Shown here: positions 4,071 through 12,299 of the stretch, piece by piece
Numbering within the stretch: the stretch's first letter is position 1
Layout of the letters: each line of letters begins with the position of its first letter
Assembly (NCBI GenBank): GCA_045628925.1
Contig: JAZQQF010000009.1
Coordinates: 1 to 12,299 of the forward strand
Reading direction: 5' to 3'
DNA length: 12,299 nucleotides
Source of the DNA: UBA1774 sp045628925
GTDB taxonomy: Bacteria; Bacillota; Clostridia; Oscillospirales; Oscillospiraceae
The notes under the pieces: generated by a model
The model's input: the letters and a program-made list of their open reading frames with translations, nothing else
What the model was told of the DNA's origin: nothing
Database searches by the model: none
Made by a program: the position numbers and the translations under genes

Positions 4071-5556
4071 CAAGCGCTTCGATCATGTCCTGCAGTACGC
4101 GAACGGTGACTTCACGGTTCGTTTGTTCACGGAAATGCCTGAGATAATCCCAAAATGCGCTTGATATACTGTTTTGAATGAAGAATGCCCTTCCCTCGGC
4201 GCCCAGACGCGCCAGCAGCGTTGTGCCCTGCGTCGAGAACGTATCCACGTTTTCCGGCATTCGGTTCGTGAAGATCAGATGATAATTCGGGTATTGCTCC
4301 AGCAGCTGCGTCACTTCGTTCAGCTGCTGCAGAAATTCTGCGGGTTCATAATACAGCGTGATATTTCCGAAAGCGGACGAGATCGGCAGCATGACGCTTC
4401 CGGCCAGAACCTGCTCCGGCGTCGGGAGGCTCAGGATCTCCGTCACGTCGATCCCCGCATCCAATTTGGAACGGAACATCTCCCGGCAGCCGAGAAGCTG
4501 CCTTGCAAATTCCTCGTAATGGATCCGCCCCTCCATGCGTTCGATGACGGTTTCCGGCATCGTTCCCAGCAGCGGCACACGGCCCATGTGCACGTGCGGG
4601 TCGTTACTGGCATAGAAGAAATTCAGCTTTTCACGATCTGCCCGATTATTAGGGTCCAGGACCCGCATCAGCGGGACGCAGAGATTTCGGAAACTCAGAT
4701 AGTCATCTTCGACCGCGTTGACAGTATCGAGCTGGCGCACCAGAAACGTGGATCCCGGCGGCGTGTTTGCCCCGACGGACTGACTGATCACGGCCATTTT
4801 TCCCCGCTGCAGGAAAATGGTTCGGCAAAAGATACGGTCCAGCAATACCGGGCTGAAATAAGGCTGGACGCCGCCCGTCATATATAGCGGCAGGAAGAAC
4901 TGGACCTCCGTCAGAACTTCCCGCAGGCCGCTGTTCGCCGTATGGATCAGGCAGAGGTGGCCGCCTCTCTGCAGGAACTGCACCCACGCGCGCCACCAGA
5001 AATCCGCAAAATCCGGATCTTCCATGATCCAATGCCCGTCTTCATCGGTATAAAAAAGGACTTCTCCCGGCGTCTCCTGCTGAATGAGGTCACTGAGAAA
5101 CAGCTCCATGGCCCGCCGCTTCCCCGCGCTTCCGATGAAGCTCAGCGGAAACTGTCCGTCCGGCAGCGAAGCTCTCGGCGCGGCTGTGACCTTTTCAGGG
5201 ATCTGAACCTCCCCGAAGTGCTGGATAAAGGTCTCAATGACCCGGTCGCCATCGCCGGTATCGAAGCTGAGCCAATCCGCAAGCCGCCTGATCGCGGTCT
5301 CCCTGTCGGCAGGCCACGGCGTATCCTTGGAGATCAGAAAGGCTACGACGCCCTGAATGGTCTGATCGTCTGCGATCTTATCGACAAAGAACGTCGCTGC
5401 CGGTTCGACGAAAGGCTGATGACGCGGGATCCCCCGCTTCCCTGTCCGAATGCGGCTGATATAAGAAGTGTCGAAGCTCAGCGCCTTGCTCAGTTCCCCG
5501 TTGCCGGTTCCGGTCAGATTCATGAGCAAGTCAAGTTTTGAACTCGAAATAGACAT
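4063..5556 (-). CDS. HTH-domain protein of unknown role, 497 aa
   Basis: The protein is 497 aa. Start ATG 5556-5554 has AAGGTGG before it; a frame 19 codons longer starts upstream of any ribosome binding site. Residues about 19-45 form a Cro/C1-type helix-turn-helix (GELSKALSFDTSYISRIRTGKR). The remaining 450 residues hold no enzyme motif that I know. A segment near 225-285 (HLCLIHTANS, FFLPLYMTGGVQPYFSP, FLQRGKMAVISQSVG) resembles, from memory, a set of HTH proteins common in Clostridia and without known function. There is no membrane segment, so it is probably a cytoplasmic regulator with a large sensor part. It has its own promoter with a palindrome in the spacer, which suggests self-control, and it stands alone between ksgA and the dehydrogenase gene. 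Confidence 0.8.
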   Translation of the reverse strand: MSISSSKLDLLMNLTGTGNGELSKALSFDTSYISRIRTGKRGIPRHQPFVEPAATFFVDKIADDQTIQGVVAFLISKDTPWPADRETAIRRLADWLSFDTGDGDRVIETFIQHFGEVQIPEKVTAAPRASLPDGQFPLSFIGSAGKRRAMELFLSDLIQQETPGEVLFYTDEDGHWIMEDPDFADFWWRAWVQFLQRGGHLCLIHTANSGLREVLTEVQFFLPLYMTGGVQPYFSPVLLDRIFCRTIFLQRGKMAVISQSVGANTPPGSTFLVRQLDTVNAVEDDYLSFRNLCVPLMRVLDPNNRADREKLNFFYASNDPHVHMGRVPLLGTMPETVIERMEGRIHYEEFARQLLGCREMFRSKLDAGIDVTEILSLPTPEQVLAGSVMLPISSAFGNITLYYEPAEFLQQLNEVTQLLEQYPNYHLIFTNRMPENVDTFSTQGTTLLARLGAEGRAFFIQNSISSAFWDYLRHFREQTNREVTVRVLQDMIEALEK

Positions 5557-5584
5557 AATGCTACCACCTTGTTTGATTAGTAAC

Positions 5585-5613
5585 ATTATAGACGGTTTCG
5601 TCAGATTATTCAA
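5585..5613 (-). promoter_or_regulatory. promoter of the HTH gene
   Basis: On the minus strand, TTGAAT (5613-5608), 17 bases and TATAAT (5590-5585) make a strong sigma-A promoter, about 30 bases before the start codon. Its spacer contains the inverted repeat GACG-AAAC-CGTC (5591-5602), a possible binding site for the HTH protein itself. Confidence 0.8.
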
Positions 5614-5636
5614 GACTTGTGAATGGAATATTACAG

Positions 5637-5665
5637 AAAAACTCCCGCGCCAGAAGGCGCGGGAG
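5637..5665 (-). terminator. terminator after the dehydrogenase gene
   Basis: A perfect 10-bp stem, CTCCCGCGCC (5642-5651) with 5656-5665 and a 4-base loop, is followed on the minus strand by TTTTT (5641-5637). It lies 15 bases after the stop codon. Confidence 0.93.
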
Positions 5666-5680
5666 CGAAAGAGTGCAAAT

Positions 5681-6676
5681 TTAGTCCTTCTTGACGAAGG
5701 TGAAAGCGGGAACCTGCTCCTGCTTCTCGTAGATGGGGTTGTAGATGTTGCCCTTGAACACGGTGGAGAAACCGGGGGTCTTGGGCTCGTCGGGGAAGGC
5801 GCGGAGGATGGCGTTCATGCGCAGCTCCCAGCCGGACTTGAAGTCCACATGGGTGAAGATGAACTTGTCGCCGCGCTTGATGCCGCGGACAACGCGCTCG
5901 CCGGCGTCGTCAGGATCGCGGGACAGGCTGGCGAAGTTGATCTCGTTGCCGTCCTCGTCGAGCATCTTGGGCATCTCGAACTTGATGGGCTTTCCGTCCT
6001 TGTCCACGGGGGGCTTGAACTCGGGGCGCTTCGGGGGCTCGATGCCCAGCTTCTTCTGCAGGACTTCCTGAGAAGAGGTGCCCAGATTGGTGGAGTAGGG
6101 GCCGGGGCAGAACGCGGCGGAACCGACGTTGGTGCCGTGCAGTGCCATGGCCAGTTCTTCCATCAGTGTGATGACGGCCATCTTCAGGCTGTCGTACATG
6201 GGGAACGCCTTGACCGGGAAAATGCCGGACATGGAAGCGGTGGACACGATGTAGCCGCCTTCACCGTGCTTCACGATGCGGGGCAGGATGGTGCCGATGC
6301 CGTTCAGGATGCCCTTGTAGTTGACGTCGATGTTCAGGTCGATGGTCTTCCAATCGAACTCGCCGGTGGGGAACTTGGGCTCGGCGTTGCCGATACCGGC
6401 ATTGTTCACCAGAACGTGGATCTTGCCGAACTTGGCTTCGACAGCGTCGGCAGCCTTGGCGTAGCCTTCACGGTCGGTAACGTCCAGGCAGACGCCCATG
6501 ACCGGGAAGCCGTGGCTCTCGAACCAGGGGGTAGCCTGGTCGATCGCGCTCTGACGCATATCAGCGATCGCAACATTCATGCCTTCGCGGGCGCAAGCCT
6601 TGGCAATGCCCAGGCCCATGCCGCTGGCGCCGCCGGTGATAAACGCGGTTTTGCCCTTGAGATCAATAAAATCCAT
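5681..6676 (-). CDS. short-chain dehydrogenase/reductase (SDR), NAD(P)-dependent
   Basis: The 331-aa protein is a classical SDR oxidoreductase with a Rossmann fold. Motifs seen: cofactor-binding TGGASGMGLG (14-23), the conserved Asp65 in CLDVTD, NNAG (91-94), Asn119, catalytic Ser148, and Tyr161-Lys165 (YDSLK). Asp39 after the second strand (AIADM) suggests a preference for NAD. It is about 80 residues longer than a typical classical SDR; the extra part (about 205-331) includes a Lys/Pro-rich stretch (PPKRPEFKPPVDKDGKPIKF) and could form the substrate lid. The substrate is not shown by sequence. ATG 6676-6674 follows TAGGAGGCAC. It is a single-gene unit with its own promoter and terminator. 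Confidence 0.92.
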   Translation of the reverse strand: MDFIDLKGKTAFITGGASGMGLGIAKACAREGMNVAIADMRQSAIDQATPWFESHGFPVMGVCLDVTDREGYAKAADAVEAKFGKIHVLVNNAGIGNAEPKFPTGEFDWKTIDLNIDVNYKGILNGIGTILPRIVKHGEGGYIVSTASMSGIFPVKAFPMYDSLKMAVITLMEELAMALHGTNVGSAAFCPGPYSTNLGTSSQEVLQKKLGIEPPKRPEFKPPVDKDGKPIKFEMPKMLDEDGNEINFASLSRDPDDAGERVVRGIKRGDKFIFTHVDFKSGWELRMNAILRAFPDEPKTPGFSTVFKGNIYNPIYEKQEQVPAFTFVKKD

Positions 6677-6714
6677 TTTAGTGCCTCCTATTAGTTTTAA
6701 TCATAGATGCTCAT

Positions 6715-6744
6715 ATTTTACAACCGAAACCCCTGCAATGTCAA
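6715..6744 (-). promoter_or_regulatory. promoter of the dehydrogenase gene
   Basis: On the minus strand, TTGACA (6744-6739), an 18-base spacer and TAAAAT (6720-6715) lie about 40 bases before the start codon. The -35 is perfect. Confidence 0.8.
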
Positions 6745-6748
6745 GCAA

Positions 6749-6771
6749 AATGCACAGGCTGCGGCTGCATT
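6749..6771 (-). terminator. possible weak terminator after the lipoprotein gene
   Basis: AATGCA (6749-6754) can pair with TGCATT (6766-6771), with an 11-base loop, followed on the minus strand by TTTTGCTT. The stem is short, so some read-through into the dehydrogenase gene is likely. Confidence 0.35.
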
Positions 6772-6783
6772 CGGGGTAAATTT

Positions 6784-8391
6784 TCAGCCGACGCCCTCTG
6801 GGTCGCCGTAACCGGCATAAACGCCGGGCCACTGACAGCTCAGACTGCCGGAGGTGAAACCCGTATCCAGCTCCATGGGGTCGATGAGCCACTCCTCGCA
6901 GGGATAGACGTTGCCTTCCCTGCTCATGCGCAGATAGGTGTAAGCGTCATAGAAGAAACCGTCGTCTTCGATGGTCCAGTAGACCAGCAGGTAAAACTCC
7001 GGCATCCCGTCAGGCATCATCCGGAAGGCGACATCCTGCAGACGATAGGTGGTGCACTGGCTGAGCGCACCGGCCAGCAGCTCCTGGAAGGTTTCGTAAT
7101 TGCAGCCGGAAAGCTGCAGCGCCTCCTCCAGCGTGACCCGGCGGCCCTGCTCCTTATCATAGACCCAGCTGGTCATTTCCTGATAATCCGCGTATTGGGT
7201 CTCCAGCAGATCGGTCACGATGATATTCAGGTACCTGCCCGCCGTATAGGGATAGCAGATGAGCGTTTCATACCGATCCCAGTCCTCCGCTTCCGGATAA
7301 CCTTCCATGGACGCGAAGTATTTCCGGGCAAGCAGCGCGATCTCGTCATTGACGGCCTGCGCGGCGATCCCCTCGTCCCCTACGATGACCGGCAGCTCCA
7401 TGGTGGAATCGGGCGTGTAATCCCGGCACAGCACGTCGATCATCGCGCTGTCGGCGTCCGGATTATAGCGGCTGTAAAGCCCGGAATCCACCGGCTGGAT
7501 GTATTCCAGCAGACCCCAGCCCACCGTTACGTCGATCTCCCCGCTCGCATAAGGCGCCAGCGCATAGACACCGGCGATGAAGTGGATGCCGTTCTCGTCG
7601 GGATACCAGCTGCCGTCCTGCGTCATGGATTCCCGGATATAGCCTTCGTCCACGTACGTGATATCGCCGTCCGCTTCCATTTCATAGCAGAGACCCACCA
7701 GCGTCTCCCCCACGGATTCCAGATCGGTGCCGTTTTCCCGGAGAAATTCGCTGAGGAATACCTGTCTGCCGGTTTTGAAATCGGTGACGTAGTAGGTGGT
7801 GCCGTACATCCCGTGCGTGCCGCCCAGATAGGTATAGTCCTCCCTGACGAGGATCAGGTAATCATCCCAGCGGAAGCTGCTCCACGTCTGCGTTTCCTCA
7901 TAGGCAGCGAACCAGAGATCGTCCTGCAGGAAAAGCTCCTGATCGTTCCGCGCCTGACGGAGCGTTTCTTCGGCTCCACTCTTGCGCTCGGAGACCTGCC
8001 ACGACACCAGCCGGTTCAGCAGATCGCTCTGCGGCCCGGTATAGACCGGGTAGCGGATCTCGGCCGTTCCGACGATGGTACCGTCCATTCCCGGCTCCGA
8101 CCGGGACCACGTCTCAAAGGTCTCGGAATAAAGCTCCTTCGACGGGCCGGAAGTCGGCTCCGGCGTCTCGGCGGGATCCGGTTCGGACGTTTCCCCCGGT
8201 TCCGGCTCGGGCGCCGGTTCGGGCGTCGGCTCGGGGGCTGGCGCTTCGGTCGGCTCCGGTGTGGCTGCTTCCGTGGGACGCGGCGTGTCGGTCGGCGCAG
8301 CCGTCGCCACCGGCTTGACCTTGACGGCGCAGCCGCAAAGAAGCAAAAGACAGAGCAGCAGCGAAGCTGCCGCATACAGGCTTCGTTTCAT
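6784..8391 (-). CDS. lipoprotein with Pro/Glu-rich stalk and RsiV/DUF3298-like domain
   Basis: The protein is 535 aa. ATG 8391-8389 follows CAGGAGGG; an open frame to 8613 lacks a start signal and crosses the promoter. The N-terminus is a lipoprotein signal (KR, then a long Leu run) ending in LCGC, with Cys21 as the lipid-bearing residue. Residues about 27-84 are a low-complexity Pro/Glu/Thr stalk (repeats such as PEPTEAPAPEP) that could reach through the cell wall. A part near 88-290 resembles DUF3298, including YLGGTHGMYGTTYYVTDF (188-205) and the LSEF block, as in RsiV-type anti-sigma factors. A second region after about 350 (LPVIVGDEGIAAQAVNDEI) looks like another such module. It is extracellular and membrane-anchored. 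There is no transmembrane anti-sigma part, so a sigma-factor role is not supported. Confidence 0.85.
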   Translation of the reverse strand: MKRSLYAAASLLLCLLLLCGCAVKVKPVATAAPTDTPRPTEAATPEPTEAPAPEPTPEPAPEPEPGETSEPDPAETPEPTSGPSKELYSETFETWSRSEPGMDGTIVGTAEIRYPVYTGPQSDLLNRLVSWQVSERKSGAEETLRQARNDQELFLQDDLWFAAYEETQTWSSFRWDDYLILVREDYTYLGGTHGMYGTTYYVTDFKTGRQVFLSEFLRENGTDLESVGETLVGLCYEMEADGDITYVDEGYIRESMTQDGSWYPDENGIHFIAGVYALAPYASGEIDVTVGWGLLEYIQPVDSGLYSRYNPDADSAMIDVLCRDYTPDSTMELPVIVGDEGIAAQAVNDEIALLARKYFASMEGYPEAEDWDRYETLICYPYTAGRYLNIIVTDLLETQYADYQEMTSWVYDKEQGRRVTLEEALQLSGCNYETFQELLAGALSQCTTYRLQDVAFRMMPDGMPEFYLLVYWTIEDDGFFYDAYTYLRMSREGNVYPCEEWLIDPMELDTGFTSGSLSCQWPGVYAGYGDPEGVG

Positions 8392-8423
8392 GTGTGTTCC
8401 CTCCTGAAAGTAATGACAAGCGT

Positions 8424-8452
8424 ATTTTACCGCATCTAGCGCATTCTGTAAA
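8424..8452 (-). promoter_or_regulatory. promoter of the lipoprotein gene
   Basis: On the minus strand, TTTACA (8452-8447), 17 bases and TAAAAT (8429-8424) lie about 33 bases before the start codon. It is divergent from the mutY promoter 20 bases away. Confidence 0.65.
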
Positions 8453-8472
8453 GCCCGATGTTCGCGCCGCTC

Positions 8473-8501
8473 TTGCCAAGCGGCGGAAGGCGTGGTAGAG
8501 T
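8473..8501 (+). promoter_or_regulatory. candidate promoter of mutY-ridA
   Basis: TTGCCA (8473-8478), 17 bases and TAGAGT (8496-8501) lie just before the ribosome binding site AAAGGAGG (8511-8518), so the leader would be very short. The match is moderate. Confidence 0.5.
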
Positions 8502-8526
8502 ATTCACGGCAAAGGAGGTCTGCCGG

Positions 8527-9558
8527 GTGGATGAATTGCGCGATAAACTGCTGGAATGGTATCGTCTGAGCCGCCGGGACCTGCCGTGGCGCAGAGATCG
8601 GGAACCTTACCACGTGTGGCTGAGCGAGATCATGTGCCAGCAGACCCGCGTGGAGGCGGTTCGGGCTTATTACCTGCGTTTTCTCGCGGCGCTGCCGGAC
8701 GTGTACGCGCTTGCGGAATGCGGCGAAGAACAGCTTCTGAAGCTCTGGGAGGGGCTGGGGTACTATTCCCGCGTCCGGAATCTGCAGAAGGCGGCAAAGC
8801 GCATCTGCGGCGAATTCGGCGGCCGGTTCCCGACGGACTTCGATTCCGTCCGTTCCCTGCCGGGCATCGGGGACTATACGGCCTCCGCGATCTGCTCCAT
8901 CTGCTTCGGGCTGCCCGCGCCGGTGGTGGACGGGAACGTGCTGCGGGTGTGGAGCCGCTTTTTCGGCGACCGGCGGGATATCCGCTCCCCGGAAACGAAA
9001 AAGGCGGTGCGGGACGCCCTGCTCCCGCTTTTTGACGGCGTGGACAGCGGCGAACTGAATCAGGCGCTGATGGAGCTGGGCGCGCTGGTATGCAGGCCCG
9101 GCGGCGAGCCAGGCTGTCAGACCTGCCCGCTGAGACCGAAATGCGCGTCTGCGGAAGGGCTCTGGCGGGAGCTTCCCTATAAAAGCCCCGCGAATCCGCG
9201 CAGAACGGAGGAAAAGACCGTGTTCCTGCTCCGCTGCGGGGATGCGTTCGCCATTCGGAAACGCCCCGGAAAGGGCCTTTTAGCCGGACTTTGGGAATTT
9301 CCCAATCTTCCGGGCATACTGGAAGCACAGGCGGCGCTGGACACGATTTCGGAATGGGGCTGCGAACCGGAAAGCATCCGGCGCAGTACGGAAAAGGAGC
9401 ATATCTTTACCCACGTCACGTGGGAAATGCGCGGGTATTATGTAAACTGCAGGCGCATCCCGGAGCCGTTTACTTCGGCAGACAGGAGCGAACTGCGGGA
9501 TGTGTATTCCCTGCCCACCGCCTTCCGCCAGTTCCTCGAAAAAGAAGATCTTGAATGA
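8527..9558 (+). CDS. mutY: A/G-specific adenine DNA glycosylase
   Basis: The 343-aa enzyme removes adenine paired with 8-oxoguanine, preventing G-to-T mutations. Start GTG 8527 was chosen because AAAGGAGG lies 8 bases before it; an in-frame ATG at 8458 would place the promoter inside the gene. Seen in order: WLSEIMCQQTRVE with catalytic Glu34, GLGYYSR (77-82), helix-hairpin-helix LPGIGDYTASA (111-121), catalytic Asp135 in VVDGNV, and the iron-sulphur cluster cysteines 189, 197, 200 and 206 (spacing C-7-C-2-C-5-C). From about 230 there is a NUDIX-like 8-oxoG recognition domain (RPGKGLLAGLWEFPN, HIFTHVTWEMRG). Length is normal. The next gene starts 20 bases after its stop, so they form an operon. 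Confidence 0.95.
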   Translation: MDELRDKLLEWYRLSRRDLPWRRDREPYHVWLSEIMCQQTRVEAVRAYYLRFLAALPDVYALAECGEEQLLKLWEGLGYYSRVRNLQKAAKRICGEFGGRFPTDFDSVRSLPGIGDYTASAICSICFGLPAPVVDGNVLRVWSRFFGDRRDIRSPETKKAVRDALLPLFDGVDSGELNQALMELGALVCRPGGEPGCQTCPLRPKCASAEGLWRELPYKSPANPRRTEEKTVFLLRCGDAFAIRKRPGKGLLAGLWEFPNLPGILEAQAALDTISEWGCEPESIRRSTEKEHIFTHVTWEMRGYYVNCRRIPEPFTSADRSELRDVYSLPTAFRQFLEKEDLE

Positions 9559-9578
9559 TGATAAAGGAGAACGAAATC

Positions 9579-9974
9579 ATGGCAGAAAAGAAAGACACCT
9601 CGAAGAAAGCGATCGTGACCGACGAAGCGCCCGCCGCCATCGGACCCTATTCTCAGGCCGTTTCCGCCGGAAAGCTGCTCTTCATCTCCGGTATGCTGGG
9701 CATCGACCCCGCTACGGGCGAGCTGCAGCCGGATCTGGTCTCGCAGGCGGAACAGGCACTGAAGAACCTTTCCGCCACGCTGAAGGCCGCCGGGATGACC
9801 GAGGCGAACGTGGTCAAGACCACCATTTTCCTGACGGATATGGGGGCCTTCGGCGCCGTCAACGAGCTGTACGCAGCCCAATTCACCGCGCCCTATCCGG
9901 CCCGCAGCTGCGTGCAGGTCTCCGCGCTGCCCAAGGGCGGCCTGTTTGAGATCGAGGCCATCGCAAGAAGATAA
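9579..9974 (+). CDS. ridA: RidA family enamine/imine deaminase
   Basis: The 131-aa protein belongs to the RidA (YjgF/YER057c/UK114) family, which hydrolyses reactive 2-aminoacrylate and related imines released by PLP enzymes such as threonine dehydratase, giving 2-ketoacids and ammonia. Family blocks: IGPYSQAV (21-28), FISGMLGIDPATGEL (35-49), and YPARSCVQVSALPKGGLFEIEAIA (starting at 106; the R109 and C111 positions and the E of EIEAIA are the usual site residues). ATG 9579 follows AAAGGAGAACG; an ATG 8 codons earlier overlaps the mutY end and lacks such a site. The charged start (AEKKDTSKK) is a little longer than usual. It is cytoplasmic and acts as a trimer in this family. It is the second gene of the mutY operon, closed by a terminator. 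Confidence 0.95.
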   Translation: MAEKKDTSKKAIVTDEAPAAIGPYSQAVSAGKLLFISGMLGIDPATGELQPDLVSQAEQALKNLSATLKAAGMTEANVVKTTIFLTDMGAFGAVNELYAAQFTAPYPARSCVQVSALPKGGLFEIEAIARR

Positions 9975-9977
9975 ACG

Positions 9978-10007
9978 AAAACCGCCTGCCGACCGGCAGG
10001 CGGTTTT
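9978..10007. terminator. bidirectional terminator, ridA / cyclophilin gene
   Basis: A perfect 13-bp stem, AAAACCGCCTGCC (9978-9990) with 9995-10007 and a 4-base loop, has a T-run at each end. It lies between convergent stops and can serve both genes. Confidence 0.93.
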
Positions 10008-10014
10008 GCTTCGT

Positions 10015-10665
10015 TCAATTGTATTTCGATTTGTCCAGCGTCTTGGGCGCGGAGGGCTGATAATCGTAGCAGTCCACGTGCGCGGAAACGATGTGGATAT
10101 CATCGCGGGGATGATCGTTCTCGTCCGTATCCATTTTGGAAATGGCGGTGATCACGTCCATCCCGGTGATGACCTTGCCGAAGGCGGCGTAATACCCATC
10201 CATGGTGGCTTTCGGCTCCAGCATGATGAAGAACTGGCTGCTTGCGGTGTTGTAATAGTTCTTATCGTGTTCATCGGGGCTGATGCGCGCCATGCCGACG
10301 ATGCCTTCCGCAAAGGTCAGGTCGCCCTTGGAATGGTTGTTCTCGGTAAATTCGCCCTTGATATAATACCCGGCGTCGGTCGATTCCCCGTCTGCGGGCA
10401 TACCCATCTGCACCAACACGTATTCCATGATGCGATGCACGGGGCTCCCGTCGTAAAAGCCGGAATTGCAGAGCTGGATGAAGTTATTCACCGTATTGGG
10501 GCATTTGTCGGGATACAGACGGATGCGGACTTCCCCGCCATTGGAGAAAACGATCGTGCAGATGGGCTTCCGATCGCCGATGACCACGCAGCCGGAGCAA
10601 ACCGCCAGCAGCATTGCACTGAGCAGCAGCACGGATAATAGACGCAAAACCTGTTTTTTCTTCAT
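10015..10665 (-). CDS. cyclophilin-type peptidyl-prolyl isomerase, lipoprotein
   Basis: The 216-aa protein starts at ATG 10665-10663 after GGAGG. The signal peptide (KKK, then a Leu-rich core) ends at CSGC; Cys26 is the likely lipid-bearing residue, though Cys at -3 instead of Leu is unusual. The cyclophilin fold follows from about 34: TIVFSNGGEVRIRLYPDKCPNTV-type start (from residue 37), VHRIMEYVLVQMG with catalytic Arg78 and Gln86, GIVGMAR (121-127), and SSQFFIM (142-148). The Trp and His of the human site are replaced (GYYAAFGKV), as is common in bacterial forms. It is expected to speed X-Pro isomerisation in proteins folding outside the membrane. It has its own promoter and a shared terminator with ridA. 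Confidence 0.93.
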   Translation of the reverse strand: MKKKQVLRLLSVLLLSAMLLAVCSGCVVIGDRKPICTIVFSNGGEVRIRLYPDKCPNTVNNFIQLCNSGFYDGSPVHRIMEYVLVQMGMPADGESTDAGYYIKGEFTENNHSKGDLTFAEGIVGMARISPDEHDKNYYNTASSQFFIMLEPKATMDGYYAAFGKVITGMDVITAISKMDTDENDHPRDDIHIVSAHVDCYDYQPSAPKTLDKSKYN

Positions 10666-10710
10666 CTTGAACCTCCGGGAATGCTGAATGTCGCGGGGAT
10701 GTTACAGTAA

Positions 10711-10739
10711 TATATACCATAAGCGGGCGGAAAAAGCAA
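10711..10739 (-). promoter_or_regulatory. candidate promoter of the cyclophilin gene
   Basis: On the minus strand, TTGCTT (10739-10734), 17 bases and TATATA (10716-10711) lie about 45 bases before the start codon. It is divergent from the pckA promoter. Confidence 0.45.
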
Positions 10740-10761
10740 CTTTTCCTTGCCAAAATTCCTA

Positions 10762-10789
10762 TTGATATTAACGCCCATTCTGATATAAT
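10762..10789 (+). promoter_or_regulatory. pckA promoter
   Basis: TTGATA (10762-10767), a 16-base spacer and a perfect TATAAT (10784-10789) preceded by TGA, an extended -10. The start of transcription should be near 10796. Confidence 0.85.
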
Positions 10790-10810
10790 ATATTTTCAAG
10801 GAATCTATGT

Positions 10811-10824
10811 AGAATTGCAATTCT
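10811..10824. promoter_or_regulatory. palindrome in the pckA leader
   Basis: AGAATTGCAATTCT is a perfect 14-bp palindrome between the expected transcription start and the ribosome binding site (GAAAGGAG, 10825-10832). It could be an operator for a carbon-metabolism regulator or a small mRNA hairpin. No known site is recognised. Confidence 0.4.
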
Positions 10825-10839
10825 GAAAGGAGTACCCAA

Positions 10840-12299
<1,460 letters not shown>

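Noticed and set aside
5468..6694. Plus-strand open frame of 408 codons opposite the dehydrogenase
   Set aside because: It is the mirror of a strongly codon-biased SDR gene that has all catalytic motifs, a promoter and a terminator on the other strand.
7195..8439. Plus-strand open frame of 414 codons opposite the lipoprotein gene
   Set aside because: Arg/Gly-rich mirror of the Pro/Glu stalk and the lipoprotein body; no start signal.
9092..9146. MutY cluster spacing C-7-C instead of C-6-C as in E. coli
   Set aside because: One extra residue here is, as I recall, common in clostridial MutY proteins; all four Cys are present, so nothing suggests a defect.

Overview
The window looks like a chromosomal segment from a Gram-positive, moderately high-GC anaerobe of the Clostridia type. 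Evidence for this: strong GGAGG-type ribosome binding sites before almost every gene, sigma-A-like promoters, two lipoproteins with short signal peptides, an ATP-type PEP carboxykinase, and an N-terminal Cro/C1-type regulator of a kind I associate with Clostridia. No genus can be named from the sequence alone.

Positions 1 to about 3087 look like the end of an integrated filamentous phage (inovirus-like prophage), transcribed on the minus strand. In transcription order it carries a 79-aa candidate single-stranded-DNA-binding protein, a 90-aa unknown protein, a 354-aa rolling-circle replication initiator, three tiny overlapping membrane proteins (44, 57 and 45 aa), a 71-aa major-coat-like protein, a strong terminator, and the start of another membrane protein cut by the window edge. 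The order initiator - tiny membrane proteins - coat - terminator - next gene is the f1/M13 order (II - VII - IX - VIII - terminator - III). A divergent 55-aa ribbon-helix-helix protein at 2624-2791 faces the phage operon across a promoter (TTGACA-N17-TATGCT) covered by four GACATTC repeats. This layout recalls RstR/rstA of CTX phage and suggests a lysogeny switch. From 2792 to 3149 there is no gene but much secondary structure: a long hairpin (2805-2863), a nested stem (2978-3027), and a perfect palindrome (3048-3083) with the 11-6-11 layout of a XerCD dif-type site, a candidate attachment site next to the chromosome.

From 3150 on the genes are ordinary chromosomal ones in short units. They are ksgA (16S rRNA dimethyltransferase), a convergent 497-aa HTH protein of unknown role, a short-chain dehydrogenase, a large lipoprotein with a Pro/Glu-rich stalk and an RsiV-like domain, a divergent mutY-ridA operon (DNA repair and enamine/imine deaminase), a convergent cyclophilin-type lipoprotein, and pckA running off the right edge. 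Bidirectional or unidirectional terminators separate ksgA, the SDR gene and the ridA/cyclophilin pair.

Two features deserve attention. One is the compact filamentous prophage with several genes below usual length cut-offs. The other is an in-frame 128-codon jump back inside pckA, where the last 128 bases of the window repeat 11788-11915 with only silent differences. This points to a chimeric assembly or to recombination between two pckA alleles.
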